Positions 1 through 8,001 of a stretch of DNA of 30,783 nt are shown here, piece by piece. The stretch comes from a virus: positions 1 through 30,783 of IMG/VR virus record IMGVR_UViG_3300030118_002983. One strand, given 5' to 3'. Positions within the stretch are counted from its first letter, which is position 1; the number at the start of each line of letters is the position of its first letter. A model generated the notes under the pieces. It made no database searches and was not told the DNA's origin. It saw nothing but the letters and a program-made list of their open reading frames with translations. Made by a program: the position numbers and the translations under genes.

Positions 1-35
1 AGGTGTTTGAAACCGCACGATTTTGCTAGGCACTA

Positions 36-95
36 GTTCGCAAATTTCGTTCGCAATGTGCGTAAAATTAGCGAAGCTTCGCCGCTCGTTCGCAA
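36..95. repeat. Candidate terminase-binding (cosB-like) repeats upstream of terS
   Basis: The octamer GTTCGCAA occurs three times on the + strand, at 36-43, 49-56 and 88-95; start-to-start distances are 13 and 39 bases, both multiples of 13. Between copies two and three lies the perfect palindrome GCGAAGCTTCGC at 71-82, which shares the TTCGC core. The block sits in the only non-coding leader before the small terminase gene. In lambda the cos cleavage site and the three R sites bound by TerS (cosB) lie at the same place. Function is inferred from position and repeat structure; no cohesive-end cut site can be read from the sequence. It could instead be an operator. Confidence 0.5.
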
Positions 96-127
96 AGGGC
101 GGGCATCTTACCGCTAAGTATTGAGTC

Positions 128-646
128 ATGCAGCTGATCACCCGAGTAGAAGGAGCAAAACTTCTAGGGGTCACGAAAGAAGCGGTCTACGCAGCGATCA
201 AGAGAGGACGAATAAAAGCTCATCTCACTGAAGCGGGTGTGCCAATGATCGACGCGCTAACGCTCGTCAAAGATTGGAACAAAGGGACCCAAAGGCCTGT
301 TTCGCAACGGTCACCCAGCAAACCAGAGCAAAAAGCAGGCTCATCAGGGCGAATGGGTCGCACTAGTGAATACATTCCTGATTACGACGAAAGTAGAGCC
401 AGAACTGAGCATTTAAAAGCAGAGCTACTTGAGATTGATCGTCGACAGAAAGAGGGTCTATTGGTTTTGGCCGCTGATGTCGAAGCGAAATGGTTGGAAG
501 TCATCACTATGGCGAGGAGCAAAATGCTGGGGATACCAACAAAGGCAAAGCAGCGGATCCCCGACTTGGATCCTGCTGCCATGTCTTGCTTGGATGACAT
601 CGTCAGAGAGACGTTGGAGGATTTAGCCAGTGAGGGTGAGCAGTGA
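128..646 (+). CDS. Terminase small subunit (Nu1-like)
   Basis: This 172-residue protein should be the DNA-recognition subunit of the packaging motor. Residues 1-50 form a MerR/Nu1-type winged helix-turn-helix (EGAKLLGVTKEAVYAAIKRG, then a short wing), followed by a Ser/Pro/Lys-rich linker (about 55-85). A charged helical C-terminal half (85-172) is expected to mediate assembly and contact with the large subunit. Length matches lambda gpNu1 (about 180 residues). It is directly followed, with a 4-base overlap, by the large terminase, and preceded by a repeat-rich leader that may be its binding site. ATG at 128 is the first in-frame start and leaves the winged helix at the extreme N-terminus, as in Nu1. 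Identity rests on domain type plus position. Confidence 0.85.
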   Translation: MQLITRVEGAKLLGVTKEAVYAAIKRGRIKAHLTEAGVPMIDALTLVKDWNKGTQRPVSQRSPSKPEQKAGSSGRMGRTSEYIPDYDESRARTEHLKAELLEIDRRQKEGLLVLAADVEAKWLEVITMARSKMLGIPTKAKQRIPDLDPAAMSCLDDIVRETLEDLASEGEQ

Positions 647-2508
647 CCAATATCGAAGTTTTAGGGCGGAGGGCTTATCAAGCTTTCCAGCCACCCAAAA
701 AACTGAGTCTTAGCCAATGGGCTGACGAGAATGCATTCCTTAGCGCAGAGTCAAGTGCTGAAGGTGGCAGATGGAGAACGCTGCCGTACCAGAAGGGAAT
801 CATGGATGCGATCACCGATCCTGAGATTGAGCAGGTGACCGTGATGAAGTCGGCAAGGGTCGGCTACTCAAAGATTCTCAATCACGTAATTGGGTTTCAT
901 ATTCATCAGGATCCAGCTCCGATCATGTTGGTGCAGCCAACGATTGAAGACGCGCAAGGATATTCAAAGGAGGAGATTGCGCCGATGCTCAGGGATACGC
1001 CTTGCCTAAGGGGCTTGGTGAGTGAGGCGAAGGCAAAGGATGGTGCCAACACGATTTTGCAAAAGCAGTTCCCGGGTGGAACGCTGAGCCTGGTTGGTGC
1101 AAATTCACCGCGTGGCTTCAGGAGGGTTAGCCGCAGGATCGTGCTGTTCGATGAGGTGGATGGCTATCCACCATCAGCTGGATCTGAGGGTGACCAGATC
1201 AAGCTCGGAATTAGGAGGACTGAGTACTACTGGAACCGCAAGATCGTCTCAGGCTCGACTCCAACGGTGAAAGACTTCAGCCGTATTGAAAGGATGTACA
1301 GCCAGTCGGACATGCGGCGTTATTACGTGCCATGCCCAAATCCAGACTGCGGTCATATGCAGTATTTGCGTTGGGGGCAGATCAAGTGGGATGACGACGA
1401 TCCTTCGACTGCTTGTTACGAATGCGAGAAGTGCAATGAGCGCATCCCGCATTCAAAGAAGCGTTGGATGGTTGAGCGTGGCGAGTGGCGCGGCACCAGC
1501 CCCTTTAATGGCAAGCACGCTGGCTTTCACATCTGGGCCGCGTACAGCTATTCACCGAATGCTGCATGGTCGAACTTGGTAGAGGAGTTTTTAGATGCAA
1601 AGCATGATGCTGAGCAGCTGAAGACGTGGGTGAACACGATCTTGGGCGAGGTTTGGGAGGACGAGTATGCGAGCAAGATCAGCGGTGAGTCACTTCTGCA
1701 ACGAGCAGCAGAAGAGAAGTATGTGCAGGGGATTCCACCCGCTGAAGTCTTGTTGCTGACTTGTGGATGTGACTGTCAGGACGACAGACTCAGTTTGTCC
1801 GTTTGGGGCTGGGCAAGAGATGAAGAGGCTTATCTGGTTGATCGAGTGGTTCTTTATGGATCACCGTCCAGGCCGGAAGTATGGAAGCAGCTAGATGAGG
1901 TTTTGCAAAATCCGTACGAGACAGAGGATGGCCGCAAGCTAAATATCGAGGTTTGCTGCATTGACTCTGGCGGTCATCACACCCAAGAGGTTTACGGATA
2001 CAGCCGAGAGCGTGCGTCGATGGGTGTGATCGCCATTAAAGGCATGGGCCAAAAGGGCAAGCCACCGTTAGGCAAGCCAAGCAAGGTTGATATCAACTTC
2101 AAGGGCAGAGCCATGAAAAATGGCGCTCAATTGTTCCCTGTTGGCGTTGATGGAGTGAAGAGTTTGCTGTTCGGCAGGCTGAAACACAATGATCCAGGGC
2201 CTGGATACCTCCATTTCTATCCAACTGTTGGCCCTGACTACTTTCAGGAGCTAACTGCCGAACGTCAGGTAATGCGCTACAGAAATGGCTTTCCCGAGCG
2301 AGTCTGGATTAAGAAGAGCCAGAGTCCAAACGAGGCATTAGACGAAATGGTCTATGCATATGCTGCTTTGCACCGTCTTTATCAAAAATTTGACCGTCGC
2401 AGCATTTGGGATCAGTTTGAGCGGCGTAATGAGCCTAATAAGGCGTCTCAGCTAGGATCAAAGCAACAAAAACGGCCTAAACGCCGTAATTTCGTCTCAA
2501 GCTGGTAG
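643..2508 (+). CDS. Terminase large subunit, phage GpA family
   Basis: This 621-residue ATPase/nuclease translocates DNA into the prohead and cuts it. The N-terminal ATPase has a GpA-type deviant Walker A, KSARVGYSK (residues 69-77), and a Walker B VLFDEVD (167-173). A zinc-ribbon-like cysteine cluster follows: CPNPDC at 231-236 and Cys at 258, 261 and 264. The C-terminal nuclease region has acidic stretches such as CGCDCQDDRLS and CCIDSGG, typical of GpA. Length is close to lambda gpA (641). The start is GTG at 643, overlapping the terS stop (GTGA), with a GAGGGTGAG Shine-Dalgarno just upstream, indicating translational coupling. The family implies cohesive-end (cos) packaging rather than headful packaging, which is inference here. 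Confidence 0.95.
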   Translation: MTNIEVLGRRAYQAFQPPKKLSLSQWADENAFLSAESSAEGGRWRTLPYQKGIMDAITDPEIEQVTVMKSARVGYSKILNHVIGFHIHQDPAPIMLVQPTIEDAQGYSKEEIAPMLRDTPCLRGLVSEAKAKDGANTILQKQFPGGTLSLVGANSPRGFRRVSRRIVLFDEVDGYPPSAGSEGDQIKLGIRRTEYYWNRKIVSGSTPTVKDFSRIERMYSQSDMRRYYVPCPNPDCGHMQYLRWGQIKWDDDDPSTACYECEKCNERIPHSKKRWMVERGEWRGTSPFNGKHAGFHIWAAYSYSPNAAWSNLVEEFLDAKHDAEQLKTWVNTILGEVWEDEYASKISGESLLQRAAEEKYVQGIPPAEVLLLTCGCDCQDDRLSLSVWGWARDEEAYLVDRVVLYGSPSRPEVWKQLDEVLQNPYETEDGRKLNIEVCCIDSGGHHTQEVYGYSRERASMGVIAIKGMGQKGKPPLGKPSKVDINFKGRAMKNGAQLFPVGVDGVKSLLFGRLKHNDPGPGYLHFYPTVGPDYFQELTAERQVMRYRNGFPERVWIKKSQSPNEALDEMVYAYAALHRLYQKFDRRSIWDQFERRNEPNKASQLGSKQQKRPKRRNFVSSW

Positions 2509-2512
2509 TCCC

Positions 2513-3085
2513 TTGAACATCCCAAACGAGATTCGGGCTGGCGACACCATTAAGTGGAGGGATGATCCTTCTACTGATGTTTTCGGCAATGACATCAAAA
2601 GTGACGAGTGGACACTCAAGTATTACTTGAGGTTCAACAAGGCAAGCGAGGCGCACACATCCACCGGGACAGCTTTCAATACGGGCTGGGAGTTCACGAT
2701 TTCTGCGACTGATAGTGCAGATTTCGACTCTGGCACTTGGTATTGGCAGGCTGTTGCCACCAAAGGGTCTGAGACGTTAACTCTTGGATACGGCAACCTT
2801 GAGGTAGAGGACAACCTCGCTTTTACCGGAAGCGCCAGTGCTTACGACGGAAGATCGCAAATCAAGCAGGATCTTGAGGCGATCCAGACCGCTATACGCA
2901 CCTTGGTTGCTGGCGGAGCAGTCCAGGAATACAAGATTGGCAACAGAAATCTCAAAAGATACGACTTGCCTGACTTAATCCAGCTTGAAGCCCGTTACAA
3001 GGCTGAGCTCAAAAGAGAAGAGCAGGCCGAACTTATTGCCAACGGCCTTGGCAATCCCCGCAACATGTTCGTGAGGTTCAAGTAA
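2513..3085 (+). CDS. Head-tail joining protein: beta domain plus gpW-like C-terminus
   Basis: A 190-residue protein between the large terminase and portal, the place of gpW in lambda. The first ~105 residues look like a beta-sandwich (alternating hydrophobics, GTWYWQAVATKG, YGNLEVEDN). From about residue 112 comes a gpW-like segment: helix (IKQDLEAIQTAIRTL), beta hairpin (EYKIGNRNLKRY), second helix (DLPDLIQLEARYKAEL) and a short aromatic/basic tail. gpW itself is only about 68 residues and closes the portal pore after packaging, so this looks like gpW with an added N-terminal domain. The start is TTG at 2513, four bases after the terminase stop; no in-frame ATG exists before the beta domain. 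Function is inferred from position and the C-terminal pattern. Confidence 0.65.
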   Translation: MNIPNEIRAGDTIKWRDDPSTDVFGNDIKSDEWTLKYYLRFNKASEAHTSTGTAFNTGWEFTISATDSADFDSGTWYWQAVATKGSETLTLGYGNLEVEDNLAFTGSASAYDGRSQIKQDLEAIQTAIRTLVAGGAVQEYKIGNRNLKRYDLPDLIQLEARYKAELKREEQAELIANGLGNPRNMFVRFK

Positions 3086-3087
3086 TC

Positions 3088-4626
3088 ATGGGTATTCGGA
3101 CTCGCCTCATGGGCTTCTTGGGCTTTGGCAATCCAAAGCCAATGCGTCGTGCATATAACGGCGCGATTGTTTCTCGTTTGACTTCTGACTGGATGACAAG
3201 CCAGTCAAGCGCTGACGCAGAGATTAAAGGCAATTTGCGCCGCTTGCGTGATCGTTCCCGCGAGATGGTGCGGAACAATCCATACGCAAGGCAGGCAAAG
3301 CGAACTACACAGATCAACGTTGTCGGGAGTGGGATAAAGCTTCAGTCACAGGTGTTGCAGCTGCGCGGCAACAAGCGAGACAACAGAATCAATCAAGCGA
3401 TTGAGTCGAAGTGGCGAGAGTGGTCACAAGCAGATAGCTGCGACTGTGCGGGCAAGAATAATTTTCAAGAGTTTGAGTGGCTTGCGGCTGGCGCGATGTG
3501 CGAGTCCGGCGAGGCGATTTTCAGGGTCGTAAGGCGTGCTTTTGGTGACTCAAAGATTCCAATTGCACTGCAGATGCTTGAAAGCGATCTGCTGGATGAG
3601 GATTACAGCGGTCCCAAGCTGAATGCAGCAAATGAATGGAGAAATGGCGTTGAGGTCAACGAATGGGGACGCCCTGTTCGTTACGCCATTCTCACGAGGC
3701 ATCCTGGAGATAATTTTGTTGGTGGGCATCCTTCAGCAAGCGTAAAACACCTGTTTTTGCCTGCAGAGGACATCATCCATTTGTTTATGCCTGAGCGCCC
3801 TGGCCAGAACAGAGGCGTGCCTTGGTTCCACAGCGTGATGGCTGATGTACATCAGCTTCAGGGCTACGAAGAAGCTGCAGTGATTCGCGCTCGTGCTGGT
3901 GCGAGCATCATGGGCTTCATCACCAACAACGAAGGCGAGCTTATTGGTGATGACGTAGAGAACAGTCAAAGAATCAGTGAGTTTGAGCCTGGCACTTTCA
4001 AGTATTTGAGCCCTGGCGAGTCTGTCTCTGTTCCCGACATCGACTCACCGGACCAGCAGTTTGAGATGTTCGTCAAGAACAAGATTCGCAGGTTCGCTTC
4101 AGGCTTTGGTTGCTCATACGAGACCTTGTCTCGTGACTTCAGCGACACGAATTACAGCAGTAGCAGGCTGAGCCTGCTTGAGGATCGCGAGCATTGGAGA
4201 GTCGTACAGAAGTATCTGATTGACAGTCTCCATAAGCGCGTTTTCAAGGAATGGCTAAATCTGGCTGTTTTGTCTGGTGAGCTTGCATTTGCCGATTATG
4301 AGCTTCGTCCTGAGAGGTACAACAAAGCCAAATGGATGCCTAGAGGTTGGAGCTGGGTTGACCCGCTCAAGGAGGTCAAAGCTTTCCGCGAAGCAGAGCA
4401 AGCTGGATACCTAAGCAAGGCTGATGTCATCTCGTCTTACTCCGGCGGGGACTATGACGAGACCATCAGCGCTTTGGCAAGGGAGCAACAGTTTGCTGCT
4501 GATGCAGGCATCCAGTTGGACAAGGATTTGGATTTGACTGACGAGGGCACACAGCTTGAGTTGCTTGAATCACCACAGACTCAGCCCACTCGCAAACGGA
4601 GTAATGGCAAACGTAAACGGAGTTGA
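3088..4626 (+). CDS. Portal protein, lambda family
   Basis: A 512-residue protein expected to form the dodecameric ring at the capsid vertex through which DNA enters and leaves. Its N-terminal part (RDRSREMVRNNPYARQAKRT, then NVVGSGIKLQSQ) is typical of lambda gpB-like portals. The central region carries family landmarks such as GRPVRYAIL, a HLF/MPERPGQNRGVPW segment and ARAGASIMGFI. The helical C-terminal half includes DFSDTNYSSSRLSLLEDRE. Length agrees with lambda gpB (533). It starts two bases after the gpW-like gene, and its 3' end overlaps the protease-capsid gene, a common arrangement when the minor capsid protease follows. The C-terminus is basic (RKRSNGKRKRS). Family assignment is confident. 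Confidence 0.93.
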   Translation: MGIRTRLMGFLGFGNPKPMRRAYNGAIVSRLTSDWMTSQSSADAEIKGNLRRLRDRSREMVRNNPYARQAKRTTQINVVGSGIKLQSQVLQLRGNKRDNRINQAIESKWREWSQADSCDCAGKNNFQEFEWLAAGAMCESGEAIFRVVRRAFGDSKIPIALQMLESDLLDEDYSGPKLNAANEWRNGVEVNEWGRPVRYAILTRHPGDNFVGGHPSASVKHLFLPAEDIIHLFMPERPGQNRGVPWFHSVMADVHQLQGYEEAAVIRARAGASIMGFITNNEGELIGDDVENSQRISEFEPGTFKYLSPGESVSVPDIDSPDQQFEMFVKNKIRRFASGFGCSYETLSRDFSDTNYSSSRLSLLEDREHWRVVQKYLIDSLHKRVFKEWLNLAVLSGELAFADYELRPERYNKAKWMPRGWSWVDPLKEVKAFREAEQAGYLSKADVISSYSGGDYDETISALAREQQFAADAGIQLDKDLDLTDEGTQLELLESPQTQPTRKRSNGKRKRS

Positions 4627-7354
4627 GATTGACCTTATGCCGACAGAAGGCATGAGGGAAGAGGCTCAGCGTTATCGCGATTGGAAGTCTGAGGGCGAGG
4701 GCGGCGGCACCGATGTTGCACGCACCAGGGCAACTCAGATATTGAGCGGCAATGAGCTGAGCCCAGACACTGTCATCACAATGTCAGCCTGGTTTGCGAG
4801 ACATCAGGTAGACAAAAAGGCGAAAGGTTTTAGGCCAGGAGAAGAGGGGTATCCCAGCAATGGACGAGTTGCATGGGCCGCATGGGGAGGTGATGCAGGC
4901 AAATCTTGGTCTGATGCGCGGTCAAAACGAATCAAAGCCGCTCAAGAGCGCTCCGAAGTCATAGAAATGGAGCGTCCATATCCCAACGAACATGCTGCAA
5001 GGATTGCAAGTCCAAGCAAATTTGATCGATTTAGGCGCTCTAACGACCGTGGAGGCGCTGGAGTCGACTTTATTTTTGGCGTGATCGATGAGGATGATCG
5101 TAGTGAGTTGCAGTCGATAAGATTCAAGGTGAGTCGTTATACGGCTAGTGAAGCTAGACAATGGCTTCGCGATAATGAATACGAACCTCTTGAGTTCGAG
5201 CCCGCCACCAACGAAAAGGCTATGGAACCTGAAACTCAACGAGCAGCCCCAGACGCTCTAAAAGTGGGAGATTTTGTCTCCTGGAATAGCTCTGGTGGCC
5301 GTGCTCGTGGATTGATTGAGCGTGTGGAACGCGATGGCACCATCGATGTCCCTGACTCAAGCTTCACCATCACTGGAACTGCTGATGATCCAGCAGCTCT
5401 GATCTGTCTCTATCGCGACGGCGAAAAGACTGACACTCGTGTCGGACACAAATTCAGCACGTTGACGAAGATTGCGCCGATCAGGGAGGCAGAGGTTGAG
5501 GAGACCTCTAAGCGCACCAAACTTGGAGAGCCTCTTAGCCGCACTGAGGCTTCTGTTATCAGAAGTCTTCCTGGGGAGGATCGCAGCTTTGAGTTCCCGT
5601 TCAGCTCTGAGTATCCCGTCAAAAGATACTTCGGTGACGAAGTATTGAGCCACGAGGCCGGTGCGCCGGACTTCATGCGCTTGAACGATGGTGCGCCATT
5701 CCTGTTCAACCACGATCCGAACAAAGTTTTAGGTGTGGTTGAGCGTGCGTACCTGGACGAGGAAGAAAAGCGTGCTTACGCAAAAATCCGCTTTTCGCGC
5801 TCTGATTTTGCCAAGCAGTACTTAGATGACGTTAGAGACGGCATTTTGCGCGGCATTTCCTTCGGCTATCAAATTGATGATGCTGAGGAGAAAGAAGAAG
5901 GACTGCTTGCAACACGTTGGTCGGTGCATGAATTGAGCCTTGTTTCGATTCCAGCTGACCCCACAATTGGAATCGGACGATCACTTCTTTCGCCAGATCC
6001 TGCCATGCCTGAATCTTCTCAACCTGAAGCTACTACTATTACGAATGAAGCTCCTGTTGAAGAACAGGAAACTCGCTCAGCGGTCACGACCGCATCTACA
6101 CCCACTCCTGTTATGGAAGATCAAGCTCCAAACCTGGAGGTGATCCGGTCGGAGGCTAAGAAGGCCGAAAAAGACCGTGTTGCCGCTATCAGCGCCCTCG
6201 GTGCTCAGCACCGCATGGCAGACCTGGCACAAGAATTGATCGATGGAGATAACTCCATTGATGAGGCTCGTGCTGCAATCCTCGAAAAAATCGGAACCTC
6301 TCAAGTGGAACAGCCTATCCGTTCTACCGATGTCACATCTAATGACCTCGGTCTTTCCAAGCAGGAGACCAAGCGCTTCAGCTTCCTCCGCGCTCTCAAC
6401 TATCTAGCCAGCCCTGGCGATGCAAACGCACGCCGCGAAGCTGAGTTTGAAATTGAAGTTGGCATCGAGGCTGCTAAGAAGTACGACCGTTCTTCAAACG
6501 GCATCGTGGTTCCCAACGAGGTGCTGCGCCGCGACTTGACTGTCGGCACTGCAACTGCTGGCGGCAACCTTGTTGATGATGTTCTGCTTTCCGGCAGCTT
6601 CATTGACCTGCTGCGCAACAAGCTTGCACTGGCTGGTGCAGGCATGACAACCCTGAGCGGGATCAACGGCAACATTTCAATTCCCAAGCAGTCGGCAAGC
6701 GCTACCGCTTACTGGGTTGGGGAGTCAGGCTCACCTACCGAGTCACAGCAGACCATCGAGCAGGTGAACCTTTCACCCAAGACTTGTGGTGCTTTCGTCG
6801 ACTACTCACGCAAGCTGTTGCTGCAGTCCAGCATCGACGTTGAGCAGATGGTCCGTGACGACCTGGCTCAAGTCCTGGCTCTTGAGCTGGATCGTGTTGG
6901 ACTGAATGGCTCTGGTTCTTCTAACCAGCCCTTGGGAATCATCAACACCACCGGCATCGGCACCCAGTCTCTGAGCACATTCGGAACCTTCGCCGAGTAC
7001 ATCGGGATGGAGACCGATGTTGCTACTGCTAATGCTGATGCTGGCGCTCTGCGTTACATCATCAACGCAGCCGCTCGCGGCGCTCTGAAGAGCACCGAGA
7101 AGGCAAGTGGCACAGCTCAGTTCGTTTACGAAAACGACGAGATCAACGGCTACCCCGTAACCGTCTCCAACCAGCTCGAAAATAACGATGCTCTGTTTGG
7201 CGATTTCTCACAGCTGATCATGGCGATGTGGTCCGGCTTGGATCTCACCGTTGATCCGTTCGCTGGCGCTACTTCCGGCACTGTTCGCATCATTGCTCTG
7301 CAAGATGTTGACTTCGCCGTCAAGCAGCCTGGTGCATTCTGCTACGCCACCTGA
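4604..7354 (+). CDS. Fused prohead protease - scaffold - major capsid protein, with accessory N-terminal modules
   Basis: One uninterrupted 916-residue ORF. Modules, numbered from ATG 4604: (1) ~1-105, a phage accessory domain with FARHQVDKKAKGF and VAWAAWGGDAGKSW; (2) ~135-205, a small alpha/beta module (DFIFGVIDEDDRSELQSIRF, EARQWLRDNEYEP); (3) ~220-291, an HVA1/DUF2945-like SH3-type module (KVGDFVSWNSSGGRARG); (4) ~330-460, an HK97-type U35 prohead protease with candidate His370 (FNHDPNKVLG) and Ser419 (GISFGYQ); (5) ~465-580, a Pro/Glu/Ala-rich helical scaffold/delta-like linker; (6) ~582-916, an HK97-fold capsid protein (GGNLVDDVLLSG, AYWVGESG, LDRVGLNGSGS). The capsid protein must be released by processing, or made from an internal start; ATGs at 6005 and 6112 lie in the linker but lack a good Shine-Dalgarno. 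An upstream in-frame ATG at 4556 exists; 4604 is preferred because comparable proteins begin near the IDLMPTEGM stretch. Confidence 0.88.
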   Translation: MANVNGVEIDLMPTEGMREEAQRYRDWKSEGEGGGTDVARTRATQILSGNELSPDTVITMSAWFARHQVDKKAKGFRPGEEGYPSNGRVAWAAWGGDAGKSWSDARSKRIKAAQERSEVIEMERPYPNEHAARIASPSKFDRFRRSNDRGGAGVDFIFGVIDEDDRSELQSIRFKVSRYTASEARQWLRDNEYEPLEFEPATNEKAMEPETQRAAPDALKVGDFVSWNSSGGRARGLIERVERDGTIDVPDSSFTITGTADDPAALICLYRDGEKTDTRVGHKFSTLTKIAPIREAEVEETSKRTKLGEPLSRTEASVIRSLPGEDRSFEFPFSSEYPVKRYFGDEVLSHEAGAPDFMRLNDGAPFLFNHDPNKVLGVVERAYLDEEEKRAYAKIRFSRSDFAKQYLDDVRDGILRGISFGYQIDDAEEKEEGLLATRWSVHELSLVSIPADPTIGIGRSLLSPDPAMPESSQPEATTITNEAPVEEQETRSAVTTASTPTPVMEDQAPNLEVIRSEAKKAEKDRVAAISALGAQHRMADLAQELIDGDNSIDEARAAILEKIGTSQVEQPIRSTDVTSNDLGLSKQETKRFSFLRALNYLASPGDANARREAEFEIEVGIEAAKKYDRSSNGIVVPNEVLRRDLTVGTATAGGNLVDDVLLSGSFIDLLRNKLALAGAGMTTLSGINGNISIPKQSASATAYWVGESGSPTESQQTIEQVNLSPKTCGAFVDYSRKLLLQSSIDVEQMVRDDLAQVLALELDRVGLNGSGSSNQPLGIINTTGIGTQSLSTFGTFAEYIGMETDVATANADAGALRYIINAAARGALKSTEKASGTAQFVYENDEINGYPVTVSNQLENNDALFGDFSQLIMAMWSGLDLTVDPFAGATSGTVRIIALQDVDFAVKQPGAFCYAT

Positions 7355-7381
7355 TTCAGGTAGTACTCATCGTTCTGACTC

Positions 7382-7588
7382 ATGAAAGTTGAAATCTTGA
7401 GGCCAGTGATGATTTCAGGAAAGCCCGCTGACGCGGGCTCCATCCTGGAAGTCGATGATGCTGATGCTGTAACTCTTGTGAGTCTCGGCAAGGCCATCGA
7501 GCACAAGGCGGAAGCGGCCCCCGCCGAGGAGGAAGCTCCTTCTTGCCCACCCAAAAAGACCACTACTCGCAAGAGGACTAAAGAATGA
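7382..7588 (+). CDS. Small head-region protein following the capsid gene
   Basis: This 68-residue protein begins with a short beta-rich domain (KVEILRPVMISGKPADAGSI, then LEVDDADAVTLVSLGKAIE). It continues into a low-complexity Ala/Glu/Pro stretch and a very basic end (KKTTTRKRTKE). Proteins of this build, with the 'set-point, then residue-lacks-space' motif, are common directly after major capsid genes in siphoviruses, but no function is established. It has no clear Shine-Dalgarno. Its stop codon overlaps the start of the next gene (ATGA at 7585), so the two are probably co-translated. A role in the capsid is inferred from neighbourhood only. Confidence 0.7.
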   Translation: MKVEILRPVMISGKPADAGSILEVDDADAVTLVSLGKAIEHKAEAAPAEEEAPSCPPKKTTTRKRTKE

Positions 7589-7962
7589 GCATTGGAAACA
7601 CACGACGAACTTTGACAGTTCTGTCTTTCGCTCCGAATGATGTTGTCACCGCAACTGGCAACGAGACAGGCGTTGACCTTCTTGACTATGAGGGCGACAT
7701 CACGATGATTCTTGACGCCGAAGCCGGTGGATCAGGAATCACCTACGCCGTAAAGGTGCAGGATTCTGCTGACAACAGCACGTTTGGTGATGTCAGTGGC
7801 GCTGCTTTCACAACAACAACTGCAAACACTGCGCTAGTTGAGACTCTTACGGTTAACACCGACGAGATCAAGCGTTATGCGCGTGTTGTTATCACCGTCG
7901 CTGGTGGTACTGGTGCAGGTGCTGTAAGCGTCACTGCCTTGGGGCGCAAGAAGTACAACTGA
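7585..7962 (+). CDS. Putative head decoration protein
   Basis: A 125-residue protein, rich in Thr, Val, Gly and Asp with an alternating beta-strand pattern (TYAVKVQDSADNSTFGDV, KRYARVVITVAGGTGAGAV). It has no signal peptide, membrane segment or catalytic motif. It is preceded by a good AGAGGA ribosome binding site inside the 3' end of the upstream gene and followed by a rho-independent terminator, which marks the end of the capsid gene block. Small beta-rich proteins here often decorate or cement the capsid (the role of gpD in lambda), but no specific decoration family is recognisable from sequence alone. An alternative is a minor structural protein of the head-tail junction. Confidence 0.6.
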   Translation: MSIGNTRRTLTVLSFAPNDVVTATGNETGVDLLDYEGDITMILDAEAGGSGITYAVKVQDSADNSTFGDVSGAAFTTTTANTALVETLTVNTDEIKRYARVVITVAGGTGAGAVSVTALGRKKYN

Positions 7963-7973
7963 TCTCAATTCAT

Positions 7974-7999
7974 AGCCCTCGCGTTTGCGGGGGCTTTTT
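7974..7999 (+). terminator. Rho-independent terminator after the capsid block
   Basis: A 9-bp stem (AGCCCTCGC 7974-7982 with GCGGGGGCT 7987-7995, one G-U pair) has a GTTT loop and is followed by five T residues (7995-7999). The next gene starts at 8002, so the 3' arm supplies the only G-rich stretch (7989-7993) that could act as its Shine-Dalgarno. The element thus probably lowers both transcription and translation downstream, setting capsid protein high and joining protein low. Confidence 0.85.
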
Positions 8000-8001
8000 G
8001 T

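Noticed and set aside
2471-2486. Inverted repeat ACGGC/GCCGT near the end of the large terminase gene
   Set aside because: The stem is only 5 bp, lies within coding sequence and has no T-run, so it is not a credible terminator.
4556-4603. Upstream ATG for the protease-capsid ORF
   Set aside because: It adds 16 residues deep in the portal gene with no ribosome site. The domain start corresponds better to ATG 4604, though 4637 also remains possible.
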